NCBI RefSeq assembly: GCF_017301735.1
Contig: NZ_CP071090.1
Span: 1,116,001 to 1,180,000 of the forward strand
Origin: Pyxidicoccus parkwaysis
Lineage (GTDB): Bacteria > Myxococcota > Myxococcia > Myxococcales > Myxococcaceae
Length of the DNA stretch: 64,000 nucleotides
Direction of reading: 5' to 3'
Part shown: one piece after another, positions 28,348 through 37,380 of the stretch
Layout of the letters: each line of letters opens with the position of its first letter
How positions within the stretch are numbered: position 1 is the first letter of the stretch
Made by a program: the position numbers and the translations under genes
The notes under the pieces: model-generated
Databases searched by the model: none
Told to the model about the DNA's origin: nothing
The model's input: only the letters and a program-made list of their open reading frames with translations

Positions 28348-29361
28348 TCAGTAGACGATGAAGTTGAGGGTGACGTTTGGGCGCACGCGCGTCGTGCCGC
28401 CCAGGGGAAGGTGGACTCCGCCGCCCAGCGCCACGCCGAGCTGCTTGCCGCGAATCGTCGGGCTGTAGGTGACGAAGGCGTCGCCACCGGTGCCCTCCAG
28501 CGAGTCGAAGTCGGAGGAGGCTCCGCCCGCGAGGCCGACGTCTCCCAGCCGCACCACGCTGGCCGAAGCGCCGAAGCGCAGCAGGTGCTCCGAGCGGAAC
28601 GACGTGCCCAGCGTGGCCATCCAGCCCGGGCCCCACTTCACCCACGCGTCGCCCGGCGGTCCTTCCTGCGGCGGATTCGCGTAGGTGAAGCTCGCGTCCA
28701 CCAGGCTGGCCTCGGCGAGCTCGCGGTACTGCCCGGCGGGCTGTCCGTCGGGGGAGACTTCGAGGAGCTGGATGCGCTCGGCCATGAGCGAGCCGTCCTT
28801 CTGCTGCACGACGGTGCCCTTCACCCGGAAGAACTGCTTCATCTCCAGGTCCTCGTCGCCCTGGACCCAGATGTCGGGGTCGGTGAGGTGGATGCGGCCG
28901 TCCTTGTCCGCGAACGCGTACGAGATGACGGGCTTCGCGGGGGGCGTCGTGGTGTCGCCAGGGGGCGGAGCAGGCGAGGGCTCCTCGTGCGCTTCCTCCG
29001 TTCCATCCTGGGCGCGCTGCTGCAGCGCGAGGATGGAGTTGGAGAGGCTCTTCACGACGAGGGCATGTTCCTGGCGGAACTTCTCGAAGTCCGCGTCCCT
29101 CGCGGTGAGCAGCGCGGTGTATTTCTTCTCCAGGTCCGCCGGCGTCACCAGCTGCGAGCGCATCATCCCGAGCTGCGCGTTGAAGGCCTCAATCTGCTTC
29201 TCGTTCTCGGTGAGGTGTCCCTGGAGCTGGCGCTGGTACTCGGCCTCGCGGTGCTCCCAGTCCGCTTCACGAAAGTGGTGGTAGAGGTACGCGCCGCCTG
29301 CGGCAGAGCCGAGCACGAGCAGCGGTACACCCAGCAACCAACCAGACTTGAAGCGCGACAT
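28348..29361 (-). CDS. Membrane-anchored coiled-coil protein of unknown function
   Basis: This encodes 337 residues. The N-terminus is short and basic, followed by one membrane segment (LLGVPLLVLGSAAGGAYLY). A coiled coil spans residues about 30-105 (HREAEYQRQLQGHLTENEK). A Pro-rich linker leads to a beta-rich C-terminal domain (residues about 145-337) ending in alternating hydrophobic strands (VALGGGVHLPLGG, VRPNVTLNFIVY). No known family is recognised. The C-terminus looks like a small beta-structure facing the periplasm. It is the first gene of a unit with the GH25 lysozyme. Confidence 0.65.
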   Translation of the reverse strand: MSRFKSGWLLGVPLLVLGSAAGGAYLYHHFREADWEHREAEYQRQLQGHLTENEKQIEAFNAQLGMMRSQLVTPADLEKKYTALLTARDADFEKFRQEHALVVKSLSNSILALQQRAQDGTEEAHEEPSPAPPPGDTTTPPAKPVISYAFADKDGRIHLTDPDIWVQGDEDLEMKQFFRVKGTVVQQKDGSLMAERIQLLEVSPDGQPAGQYRELAEASLVDASFTYANPPQEGPPGDAWVKWGPGWMATLGTSFRSEHLLRFGASASVVRLGDVGLAGGASSDFDSLEGTGGDAFVTYSPTIRGKQLGVALGGGVHLPLGGTTRVRPNVTLNFIVY

Positions 29362-29700
29362 GACCTCTCCTCACGAGTGTTGCCTCGCGAGGAAGGGACA
29401 GTGCGGGACGCGTGCCAGCGCTGTGACGCGACGGCTTCCGAGGGAGAAGCGGCGGTGGGCCGTGGATCTCCGGCCGTTGATGCGTTCGCGTTGGACGCGA
29501 ATGTTTCAGGGAGGCACGCAGCGGGAGCGCGTGAGTCGTGGGCCCCGGTCCGAGGATGCGTTTTCGCGGGACGCGGGCCAGTTGGGGAAGGACGCAGGAG
29601 GGGCTCACGCTTGACGCGGAGCACCGCGCTCACTGTGTCCACATCGGAGGGACGGCCGCCCGGGGTCAGGAGCACCCGGGCGGCCAGGGCCTCGGTGTGA
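29362..29700. other. Intergenic region between two minus-strand units
   Basis: It contains the terminator of the upstream lipoprotein gene at 29654-29685 and, presumably, the promoter of the coiled-coil/lysozyme unit. No gene with recognisable features was found on either strand. Confidence 0.5.
29654..29685 (-). terminator. Strong hairpin, terminator of the malK operon
   Basis: GGCCGCCCGGG and CCCGGGCGGCC form a perfect 11-bp stem with a 10-base loop, 15 bases beyond the lipoprotein stop codon. The U tract is poor, as is common in GC-rich genomes. Confidence 0.6.
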
Positions 29701-32700
29701 TTACGGGAGTACCTGGTCGACGGTGCCCAGCGTGTCCGGGGACACGCCGTTGTTCGAGCCACCATCCTGGTCGCTCGGCTGCCAGTCACCGAAGCAGTAC
29801 GCCCCGGTGCCCACGCGGAAGCGCCACAGGTAGGAACTTCCCACGGGCACGCCGGCAGGCATGTCCACCTTGTACTCGTCTGCGTCTTCGCTATCACCGT
29901 TCACGGTGCCGGCAATCCACGTCCAGCCCGCGCCCAGCCCCGGGTCCTGCGTCTTCGGGCCGTAGCCGAGCTCCGCCGTCACGTTGGCGGTGGGCGGCGG
30001 GACGTTGGTGACGCCGGGCTCGTAGATCTTCCCGTAGACCGTCCGCGAGGCGCTGATGACCAGCGGCCACTGGAGGTTGCAGTAGTCGATCTCCGCGTGC
30101 TTGTTCACCGTCAGCGCGTGCTGCTGCGCCACCGTGTAGCCGCCCATGTCGCTGCCGTCCTTGTCGCAGTACGTCCACGTCGAGCCGTCCGTGCTGTAGC
30201 GCAGGCTGACCGCGCGGCTGCCCGTGTAGGCCGGGGCGAAGGTGAGGGCGAATTCGTCCGTGTTCGCTTCGCCTGGTGCCTCTTGCGTGTACGTCGCGGC
30301 CTTCCACGTGAAGGCCGCCGGGTTGCCCGAGGCGTCCACGGTGGCGTCACCCAAGCCCACCTGCACCTGGAGGTTGGCGCCCGCGCCCGCTCCGTCGGTG
30401 ACACCGGGGATGCGCACGCGGCCCGTGGCCGTCACGGAGGCACCGCTGCCCACCGCGTCCGCGCTCACACTCTGCAGCCGGCACATACCGGTGGGCACCT
30501 GCACGGGCTCCACGGTGAGCGTGCCCACCTTCGCCGCGTCGAAGCCATCGGTTCCGCTGCTGCCATCCGCGTCGCAGTAACGGTACGCGCCGCCATTCAC
30601 CTGGAAGCGGTACGCGAACCGGTAGCTGCCCTCCGAGCCCGGGTTGGGCAGCGTGGCCTGGTACTCGTCGTTGTCGAAGAAGTCGCTCTTGAACTGCGCG
30701 GCCGCCCACGTCCATTGGGCGGACGTCGACGGGTCCGAATTCGCCGGCCCATAGCCGAACTGGCCCACCACTCCGGACGCAGCGCCCGCCGTCGTGTTGG
30801 TGAGGCCCGCCACATTCACGTAGCCCACCACCACGTGGCTCGGCTGCGAGGCCGTCGTGTACGTCAGCGACGGCGGCGTGTTGTTCCCGTCCGGACCCAG
30901 CTTGCAGTAGTCGATGACATTCGTCGTCGGCGGCTCGCTCACGGTGAGCGTGCCCGTCTTCGTCTTGTCGAAGCCCAGGGGCTCGGTGGTGCCGTCCGCG
31001 TCGCAGTAGAGGAACGCGCCGCCATTCACCTGGAAGCGGTAGGCGAACCGGTAGCTGCCCACCGTGGTCGGGTTGGGCAGCGAGGCCTCGTACTCGTCGT
31101 TGTTCTGCCCGATGTCGCCCTTGTACGCGGCCGCTGTCGCCCAGTTCCAGTTCGCGGAGGTGGTCGGGTCATCTCCCGGAGGACCCCAGCCGAGCTGGGC
31201 CACGACGTTGTCGCCCTTGCCAGGCGTGGTCGTCACGCCCTGCACGTAGACCTGGCCCACCACCTTGCGCAGCGTCGTCGTGGTGGTGAGGTAGGTCGCC
31301 GTCTCCGGCGTGTTGTTCCCATCCGGCCCCAGCTTGCAGTAGCCGATGGTCTTGGGCACCACCACTTCACCGGTGACGTTGAGCGTGCCCAGCTGGTTCA
31401 GCTCGAAGTCCTGGCCGCCGTCGTCGACGCCGTTGCCGTCACACACGCGCACCGGACCGCCGTTGGCGGCGAAGCGCACCGCGTAGCGGTACTCGCCATT
31501 CACGCCGGGGTTGGGCAGCACCGCCTTCCACTCGTCGTTGACGGTGAAGTTGTCCTTGTTCCACGCCAAGTTCGTGGACCAGTTCCACAGCGCGGAGGTG
31601 CGCGGGTCCTCGCTCGCGGGACCCCAGCCGAGCTGGCCGGTGAGGCCCGGGCCCGCGCCGACCTTGTCCGTCACACCCGCCATGAAGACCTGCGCGTAGA
31701 CGGTCTTCTGCCCGCTCGTCTGCGTGGTCAGGTAGTTGATGACTTCGGGGGCCTTCTGGTCCTCGCCAATCTTGCACCAGCCCACCTGCGGCTTCGGGGC
31801 TTCGTTGCCCACGGTGAGCGTGCCCAGCTTGCCCAGGTTGAAGGTGAGGTTGCCCTCGGTGCTGTCGTTGACGCCGTCCGCGTCGCACACGCGCCAGGCG
31901 TTCTCACTGATGCTGAAGCGGAAGGCGATGCGGTACTTGCCCTCGGTGCCCGGGTTGGGCAGCTCCGCGCCCCACTCGTCGTTGTTGCCGTGCTCCGCCT
32001 TGTACGTGGCGTTCACCCACGTCCAGCCCTCGGAGGTGCGCGGATCCGAGCCATCCGGGCCGATGCCGAGCTGCGCCACCACGCCCGAGCCCGCGCCGGC
32101 GCCCTGGGTGATGCCCGCCGCGTACACCTGGCCCAGCACCGTGACGAGCGTCGAGTCCGTCGGCTTGTAGAACAGCTCCGGGTTGGCGCCGTTACCGTCC
32201 GGGCCCAGCTTGCAGTAGTCCACGCGCGGCCGCGCGATGAACACCCGGCGCATCATCTCCGCCGACACGCCGTTGGCGATGCCGTCGCCGTCCGCCATCA
32301 CCCACGTCTTCCCGCCGTCGATGGAGAAGCGCATGGCGACGACCCACTCGCGATTCTCTCCGCCGATGGGCGGCTGCAAGAGCACGTTGCCCTTGTAGAC
32401 ATCCGCCTCGCCGCTGTCCGAGTCCGTCTCGTAGGTGGCCGCCTCCCACGTGTAGCTGTCCTGCTTCAACACCTCCGCGGTGCCCGGCGCAAAGCCCACC
32501 TGCGCGCGCACGCCGCCGCCCTGGCCCACGCCGCGCGTGAGGCCCGCCACGGTGATGGCGCCCCGCACGGTGACGCCCACCGGCTGCCCGCCGCTCACCG
32601 CGTCGGTGTTGCCGTTGAGCACCTCGGCCTGGTCGATGTTGGGCGCCGGCGGGCCTTCATACGTGAAGCCCTTCACCAGCACGCCGTACGCGCCATCCGG

Positions 32701-33006
32701 ATTCACCACCCGCACGTCCACCTGCGCGGACGTGGCCGTGGGCGTGTAGCCGTAGATGCGGAACGCGTTGACGACCACGGTGCGCTGGAGCTCCAGGTCA
32801 CCCAGGTACACCTTCGCGCCGTCCTGGAAGCCGGAGCCGTAGACGTTGAGCAGCGTGTTGCCGGCGATGGGGCCACCCGTGGGCTGGATTTCCCGCACGG
32901 TGGGCGGCGTCGGCTGGGGCTGGGTGCCCTCATCGGAGTCGTCACCGCACGCGACGGCGAGCAACGGCAATACGAGCAGCAGGGTCCTGAGACAGCGAGA
33001 CGACAT
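29701..33006 (-). CDS. TIG-domain lipoprotein with about seven repeats of an unrecognised domain, last gene of the mal operon
   Basis: This encodes 1101 residues. The signal peptide ends in lipobox LAVAC (Cys20). Residues about 35-120 are an IPT/TIG Ig-like domain (VREIQPTGGPIAGNTLLNVYG). The rest is about seven repeats of roughly 110 residues. Each opens with YCKLGPDGNN or a variant and then shows VxGQVYVxGxT, VVAQLGxGP, DPxTSxxWxWxxA, NDEYxAxLPNP, YRFAYRFxVNGG and YCDADG. The paired Cys in each repeat suggest disulphides and an extracellular location. Domain identity is unknown. It starts 6 bases after the malG stop, so it is almost certainly co-transcribed with the importer. A surface glycan-binding role is inferred from this linkage. 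Confidence 0.75.
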   Translation of the reverse strand: MSSRCLRTLLLVLPLLAVACGDDSDEGTQPQPTPPTVREIQPTGGPIAGNTLLNVYGSGFQDGAKVYLGDLELQRTVVVNAFRIYGYTPTATSAQVDVRVVNPDGAYGVLVKGFTYEGPPAPNIDQAEVLNGNTDAVSGGQPVGVTVRGAITVAGLTRGVGQGGGVRAQVGFAPGTAEVLKQDSYTWEAATYETDSDSGEADVYKGNVLLQPPIGGENREWVVAMRFSIDGGKTWVMADGDGIANGVSAEMMRRVFIARPRVDYCKLGPDGNGANPELFYKPTDSTLVTVLGQVYAAGITQGAGAGSGVVAQLGIGPDGSDPRTSEGWTWVNATYKAEHGNNDEWGAELPNPGTEGKYRIAFRFSISENAWRVCDADGVNDSTEGNLTFNLGKLGTLTVGNEAPKPQVGWCKIGEDQKAPEVINYLTTQTSGQKTVYAQVFMAGVTDKVGAGPGLTGQLGWGPASEDPRTSALWNWSTNLAWNKDNFTVNDEWKAVLPNPGVNGEYRYAVRFAANGGPVRVCDGNGVDDGGQDFELNQLGTLNVTGEVVVPKTIGYCKLGPDGNNTPETATYLTTTTTLRKVVGQVYVQGVTTTPGKGDNVVAQLGWGPPGDDPTTSANWNWATAAAYKGDIGQNNDEYEASLPNPTTVGSYRFAYRFQVNGGAFLYCDADGTTEPLGFDKTKTGTLTVSEPPTTNVIDYCKLGPDGNNTPPSLTYTTASQPSHVVVGYVNVAGLTNTTAGAASGVVGQFGYGPANSDPSTSAQWTWAAAQFKSDFFDNDEYQATLPNPGSEGSYRFAYRFQVNGGAYRYCDADGSSGTDGFDAAKVGTLTVEPVQVPTGMCRLQSVSADAVGSGASVTATGRVRIPGVTDGAGAGANLQVQVGLGDATVDASGNPAAFTWKAATYTQEAPGEANTDEFALTFAPAYTGSRAVSLRYSTDGSTWTYCDKDGSDMGGYTVAQQHALTVNKHAEIDYCNLQWPLVISASRTVYGKIYEPGVTNVPPPTANVTAELGYGPKTQDPGLGAGWTWIAGTVNGDSEDADEYKVDMPAGVPVGSSYLWRFRVGTGAYCFGDWQPSDQDGGSNNGVSPDTLGTVDQVLP

Positions 33007-33012
33007 CGGCCA

Positions 33013-33861
33013 TTACCCCTTGACGCCGCCAGCGGTGAGACCGCCGACGAGGTGCTTCTGGAGAGCGAAGAACAACGCCATGACCGGCGCGGAAATCACG
33101 AGCGCGCCGGCGGCGAACTTGCCCCACTCCACCTTGTACTCGCCCACGTACCGCTGGAGGGCGACGGGCAGGGTGAAGCGGGTCGGGTCATTGAGCAGCG
33201 TGGCGGCGAGGATGAACTCGTTCCACGCCGTCATGAAGGAGAACAACGCCGTCACGGCCAGCGCGGGCCGGGCCAGCGGCAGCACCACCCGGATGAAGAC
33301 CTGGGCGGGGGAGGCACCGTCCATCACCGCCGCTTCCTCCAGCTCGCGCGGCAGCGTGTCGAAGTAGCCCTTCAGGTTCCAGATGCAGAAGGGCAGGGCG
33401 GTGGTGGCGTACACGAGGACGAGCCCCGTGAGGCTGTCCAACAGGTGCAGCTTCTCGAGGATGCTGTAGATGGGCACCAGCATCAGCGTCGCCGGGAACA
33501 TCTGCGTAATCAGCAGCATCTGCATTCCGCCGTCCTTGCCGGGGAAGCGGAACCGGGACAGCGCGTACGCCGCGGACACCGCCAGCGCCAGGCCCACCAG
33601 CGTGGTGGCGCCGGACACGGCGATGCTCGCCAGGAGCTGCCGGCCGAAGAGCCAGCGGCCGGCGGCGTCCGTGCCCAGGAGCACCTCGTGGAAGTGCTCC
33701 CAGGTGATGGTCTCGGGGAAGGGGTTGGCGGTGAGCGTGAGGCTGTCGGTGGGTGACAGCGCCATCTTCACCACCCACAGCACCGGGTACAGCGTCACCA
33801 TGCACATCACCATCAACCCGGCGTGGATGGCGGCCATCTTCAGCTTCGACGGGCGGTTCAT
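33013..33861 (-). CDS. malG: MalG-type maltodextrin ABC permease
   Basis: This encodes 282 residues. The start is ATG 33861, whose codon overlaps the stop of the upstream gene (ATGA). It has six hydrophobic segments, and the EAA loop reads EEAAVMDGASPAQVFIRVV followed by LPLARP. This loop contacts the ATPase. The MalG-like C-terminus ends KHLVGGLTAGGVKG, matching the tail that in MalG reaches into the ATPase dimer. It forms the heterodimeric inner-membrane pore with the MalF half of the fusion protein. Confidence 0.88.
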   Translation of the reverse strand: MNRPSKLKMAAIHAGLMVMCMVTLYPVLWVVKMALSPTDSLTLTANPFPETITWEHFHEVLLGTDAAGRWLFGRQLLASIAVSGATTLVGLALAVSAAYALSRFRFPGKDGGMQMLLITQMFPATLMLVPIYSILEKLHLLDSLTGLVLVYATTALPFCIWNLKGYFDTLPRELEEAAVMDGASPAQVFIRVVLPLARPALAVTALFSFMTAWNEFILAATLLNDPTRFTLPVALQRYVGEYKVEWGKFAAGALVISAPVMALFFALQKHLVGGLTAGGVKG

Positions 33862-36038
33862 CCCATCACCTCCGACGACGCGCGCATCAGCCGCTTGGTG
33901 AAGCCGGACCACGCCAGCAGCACCAGGAAGATGAGGACCGAGTACGCCGCGGCGAAGCCGTACTGCTGGTTGCGCTGGAAGGCCCAGCGGAAGGCCTCGG
34001 ACACGAGGATGTCCGTGGCGCCTCCGGGCTCACCGCCGGAGACCAGGTAGATGATGTTGAACATGTTGAACGTCCACACGCTGCCCAGGATGACGGCGGG
34101 CAGCATGGCGGGCCGCAGCAGCGGCAGGGTGATGTGGCGGAACTGCGTCCACCTGCTGGCCCCATCCACCTCTGCGGCCTCGTAGAGCTCCTGAGGGATG
34201 GACTGGAGCGCGCCCAGCGCCACCACCATCATGAAGGGGAAGCCCAGCCACGTATTGGTGGCCACGTTGGCCGCGAAGGCGGTGGAGAACTTCGTGAACC
34301 AGCTCACCGGCTCCAGGCCCATCGCCACCAGCAGGCCGTTGATGGCGCCGAACTGGCGGTGGAACATGCCCTTCCACATCAGCGCGGTGATGTAGTTGGG
34401 CACCGCCCACGGAATGATGAGCAGCACGCGGTAGACGCCGCGCAGCTTGAGCAGCGGGTCCTTGAGCAGCATCGCCAGGAACAGGCCGATGCTGACGTGG
34501 AACACCACGTTGATGAGGGCCCACAGCAGCGTGACGGCCAGCGTGAAGTAGAAGGACAGCGGCTCGGTGATGCGGTAGCCGCGGCTGGCCAGGATGTCCA
34601 CGAAGTTGGCCAGACCCACGAAGGAGTACTGGCCCGGCTCGTAGTGGAACAGCGACAGGCTCAGGCCCACCACGAAAGGAATGAACACCAGCACCAGGAT
34701 TCCGGCCGACGCGGGCGCGAGGTACGTCGCCGCCAGCGCCACGTCTGGATAGCGCCGCTTGAAGGGCAGCGCGGGCGCGGGCCGGCGCATCACCCAGACG
34801 GTGCCGCCCACCGCCATGACACCTACGAGTCCCAGCCACGGCAGGGGATTGGCGTCGGGCGGGCGCTCGCGGTGCAGCGCACGGTAGCGGCGGTCCGCCA
34901 GCGCGCCCGCGTCCTTCGGCTCGGTGCCGCCCTGGAGCACCGCGCGCAGCGTGAGCTTCATGGGCTCCCAAACGCGGAGCATCTCCACCGTGTTGGGCAT
35001 GGGCGTGGCGTTCTTCGCCGCCTCGCGGAAGGACGAGATGAGCACGTCGTCCTTCACCGCCTGCAACTGGTACGCGGCCACGTCCGCCGGAATCTGCCGG
35101 CCCACTGTGGTGCGCACCAGCGACGCCTCGCCCAGGGACAGGAAGCGCGCCAGCGCCTGCGCCTTGTCGGCCTGCTTCGACTGCGAGGAGACGAACGCCG
35201 CCTCCACGCCGAGGAAGGGCTTCAGGGGGATTCCCGTCTCGCTCACCACCGGCAGCGCCACCACGCGGTAGTCCACGTTCGAGGCGACCTCGCCCGCGAA
35301 CCACGGGCCGCTGATGATCATGGCGGCGCGGCCGTCGTTGAAGAGGCTCTTCACCAGCGCGCCGGAAATCTCCTGCGGGACGAAGCGGTCGTCCTGCAGC
35401 TTCTTCGCGAAGGCCAGCGAGCGCGCCATGCCCTCCGTGTCGAAGCTCGCCTTGCCATTCGCATCGAACAGCTCGCCGCCGAAGCCGAAGAGGAAGGGCG
35501 CGTGGAAGTAGAAGTCGCCATTCTCGTACGCGAGGCCGAAGCGCCCCGCGTCCGCGTCCGAGAGCGCCGGCAGCATCGCCAGCAGTTCCGACGTGGTGGT
35601 GGGCGGGGTGGGCACCAGCTTCGTGTTGACGTAGAGCGCCAGGCACTTCAGCGACATGGGATAGCCGTACACCTGGCCATCCACCTCCAGCGCCTCCACG
35701 GCGTTGGGGAAGTAGTCGCCGCGCGTGAGCGTGCTGGCGGGGGCCAGCAGGTGCTGGGCGTGGAAGTTGCGCAGCCGCTCGTGGTTGAAGATGAAGACGT
35801 CCGGGCCCGAGCCGTGCGGAATGCCGTTGGTCAGCTTGTCCGCGTAGGCGTTGTACGGCACGGCCAGCAGCTCCACCGGGATGCTCGTCTTCGCGGTGAA
35901 CTGCTGGGTGACTTGGAGCAGCGCGGTCTCCTCGCCGCCCCGGTACGCGTGCCACAGCTTGAGGGGCGCGGCTGCTTCGCCAGCCGCCTGCGCGCTCCAC
36001 GCCGTGGCGAGGAGCGCGAGCGCCAGCCACCTCTTCAC
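33858..36038 (-). CDS. Fusion of a solute-binding protein and MalF-type permease
   Basis: This encodes 726 residues, starting at GTG 36038 ([17 protein letters not shown] signal peptide). Residues about 25-415 form a family 1 sugar-binding protein ([29 protein letters not shown]-like [39 protein letters not shown]). A membrane segment at about 425-445 ([17 protein letters not shown]) is followed by a MalF-type permease with the EAA loop [16 protein letters not shown] from residue 620. The binding protein is thus fixed to the transporter. Fusions of this kind are known in other ABC importer families but are unusual for the maltose group. The start codon overlaps the malK stop. Confidence 0.85.
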   Translation of the reverse strand: MKRWLALALLATAWSAQAAGEAAAPLKLWHAYRGGEETALLQVTQQFTAKTSIPVELLAVPYNAYADKLTNGIPHGSGPDVFIFNHERLRNFHAQHLLAPASTLTRGDYFPNAVEALEVDGQVYGYPMSLKCLALYVNTKLVPTPPTTTSELLAMLPALSDADAGRFGLAYENGDFYFHAPFLFGFGGELFDANGKASFDTEGMARSLAFAKKLQDDRFVPQEISGALVKSLFNDGRAAMIISGPWFAGEVASNVDYRVVALPVVSETGIPLKPFLGVEAAFVSSQSKQADKAQALARFLSLGEASLVRTTVGRQIPADVAAYQLQAVKDDVLISSFREAAKNATPMPNTVEMLRVWEPMKLTLRAVLQGGTEPKDAGALADRRYRALHRERPPDANPLPWLGLVGVMAVGGTVWVMRRPAPALPFKRRYPDVALAATYLAPASAGILVLVFIPFVVGLSLSLFHYEPGQYSFVGLANFVDILASRGYRITEPLSFYFTLAVTLLWALINVVFHVSIGLFLAMLLKDPLLKLRGVYRVLLIIPWAVPNYITALMWKGMFHRQFGAINGLLVAMGLEPVSWFTKFSTAFAANVATNTWLGFPFMMVVALGALQSIPQELYEAAEVDGASRWTQFRHITLPLLRPAMLPAVILGSVWTFNMFNIIYLVSGGEPGGATDILVSEAFRWAFQRNQQYGFAAAYSVLIFLVLLAWSGFTKRLMRASSEVMG

Positions 36039-37165
36039 GACGCCACCTCCAACGAGTCGCGGTCCGCCGGGTGCCGCAGCGCACGCGCACCGTCCTCGGT
36101 GAAGACGTGCAGCGAGTCCGCCACCGGCGCCAGCGACACCTTGTCACCGACGGCGACATTCACGCCCTTGTCGAAGCGCGCCGCCACCGGGCCCGCCTCC
36201 GTGGTGAGGAAGGCGTACCCGTCGAAGCCCAGCCGCTCCACCGCGTCCACGGTACCCGCCAGCGGCCCCTGCGAAGCGACGCGCAAGTCCTGGGGACGCA
36301 GGCCCACCAGCACCTTCCCGGCATCCGCCGGCACGTCCGTGGGGCAGGGCAGGGTGAAGCCCCGGCCGGTGAAGCCCGAGCCCTCGCGCTGCGCCTCCAG
36401 GAAGTTCATGGCCGGCGAGCCGAGGAAGCCCGCCACGAAGCGGTTCGCCGGGCGGTTGTAGAGCTCCAGCGGCGGGCCCACCTGCTGGAGGATGCCCCCG
36501 TTGAAGACGGCCACTCGGGTGGCCAGCGTCATGGCCTCCACCTGGTCGTGGGTGACGTAGATCATCGTGGCGCCCAGCCGCCGGTGCAGCCGCGCCAGTT
36601 CGCCGCGCATCTGTACGCGCAGGGCGGTGTCCAGGTTGGACAGGGGCTCGTCGAAGAGGAACACCTTGGGGCGCCGGACGATGGCGCGCCCCATGGCCAC
36701 GCGCTGACGTTGGCCACCGGACAGCGCCTTGGGCTTGCGGTCCAGCAGGTGGCTCAGCTCCAGCATGCCCGCGACTTCCTGCACGCGGGAGGCAATCTCC
36801 GACTCGGGGAACTTCCGCAGCGTCAGGCCGAAGGCCAGGTTCTCCCGCACCGTCATGTGCGGGTAGAGCGCGTAGGACTGGAACACCATCGCCACGTCGC
36901 GATCACGCGGCGGCACGTCGTTCACCCGCGCTCCGCCAATCCGCACCTCTCCCGAGTCCACCTGCTCCAGCCCCGCGATGAGGCGCAGCAGGGTGGTCTT
37001 CCCGCAGCCGGAAGGCCCTACCATGACGAGGAATTCGCCTTCCCTCACCTGAAGGTCCACGCCCTTCACGATGAGGTTCTGGCCAAACGACTTCTTGATC
37101 CCGCTCAGGATGACTTCGGACAAGACGCGCTCGGAAAATGTGTGGGGAGAACGGCCGCGAACCAT
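36035..37165 (-). CDS. malK: MalK-type ABC transporter ATPase
   Basis: This encodes up to 376 residues. It has Walker [11 protein letters not shown]-loop [12 protein letters not shown], signature [15 protein letters not shown], Walker [13 protein letters not shown] and H-loop [10 protein letters not shown]. It also has the C-terminal TOBE/regulatory domain of the MalK/UgpC group ([20 protein letters not shown]-like VFTEDGAR). It drives import by the MalG and fusion permease pair. The start is uncertain: ATG 37165 gives an unusual 16-residue extension, and a TTG 16 codons in ([13 protein letters not shown]) fits the family better. It is the first gene of the minus-strand operon. Confidence 0.9.
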   Translation of the reverse strand: MVRGRSPHTFSERVLSEVILSGIKKSFGQNLIVKGVDLQVREGEFLVMVGPSGCGKTTLLRLIAGLEQVDSGEVRIGGARVNDVPPRDRDVAMVFQSYALYPHMTVRENLAFGLTLRKFPESEIASRVQEVAGMLELSHLLDRKPKALSGGQRQRVAMGRAIVRRPKVFLFDEPLSNLDTALRVQMRGELARLHRRLGATMIYVTHDQVEAMTLATRVAVFNGGILQQVGPPLELYNRPANRFVAGFLGSPAMNFLEAQREGSGFTGRGFTLPCPTDVPADAGKVLVGLRPQDLRVASQGPLAGTVDAVERLGFDGYAFLTTEAGPVAARFDKGVNVAVGDKVSLAPVADSLHVFTEDGARALRHPADRDSLEVAS

Positions 37166-37285
37166 ACCCTTCCGGCGTCGTTCTCCTCAAACCCCCGCCC
37201 CTCGGACCCGGCAGGTCGGACGCGCTGCGTCATTCCGGGTGGTACCCATCCAGGCGAGGATGCGGGCCGTATGGGCCTTGCGAGG

Positions 37286-37305
37286 GGGGCTGCCTTGTCA
37301 GCCCC
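37286..37305. promoter_or_regulatory. Inverted repeat in the divergent mal/GH13 intergenic region
   Basis: GGGGCTG and CAGCCCC surround a 6-base spacer, between malK and the GH13 gene and 76 bases from the GH13 start. It could be the operator shared by the two divergent units. No regulator gene is nearby, so this is an inference. Confidence 0.4.
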
Positions 37306-37380
37306 GGAAGCCGCTTGGTAATGAAGCTGGGTTCATCTCCGGGCCGTGGGTTCGTCCGGAAGTCGAGGCAGCCTACCCGT

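Noticed and set aside
27939..28361. Plus-strand frame with repeated AAGLFV units opposite the lysozyme gene
   Set aside because: It is the antisense reading of the PAATNK repeat array. The lysozyme on the minus strand has a signal peptide, a ribosome-binding site and a full GH25 domain.
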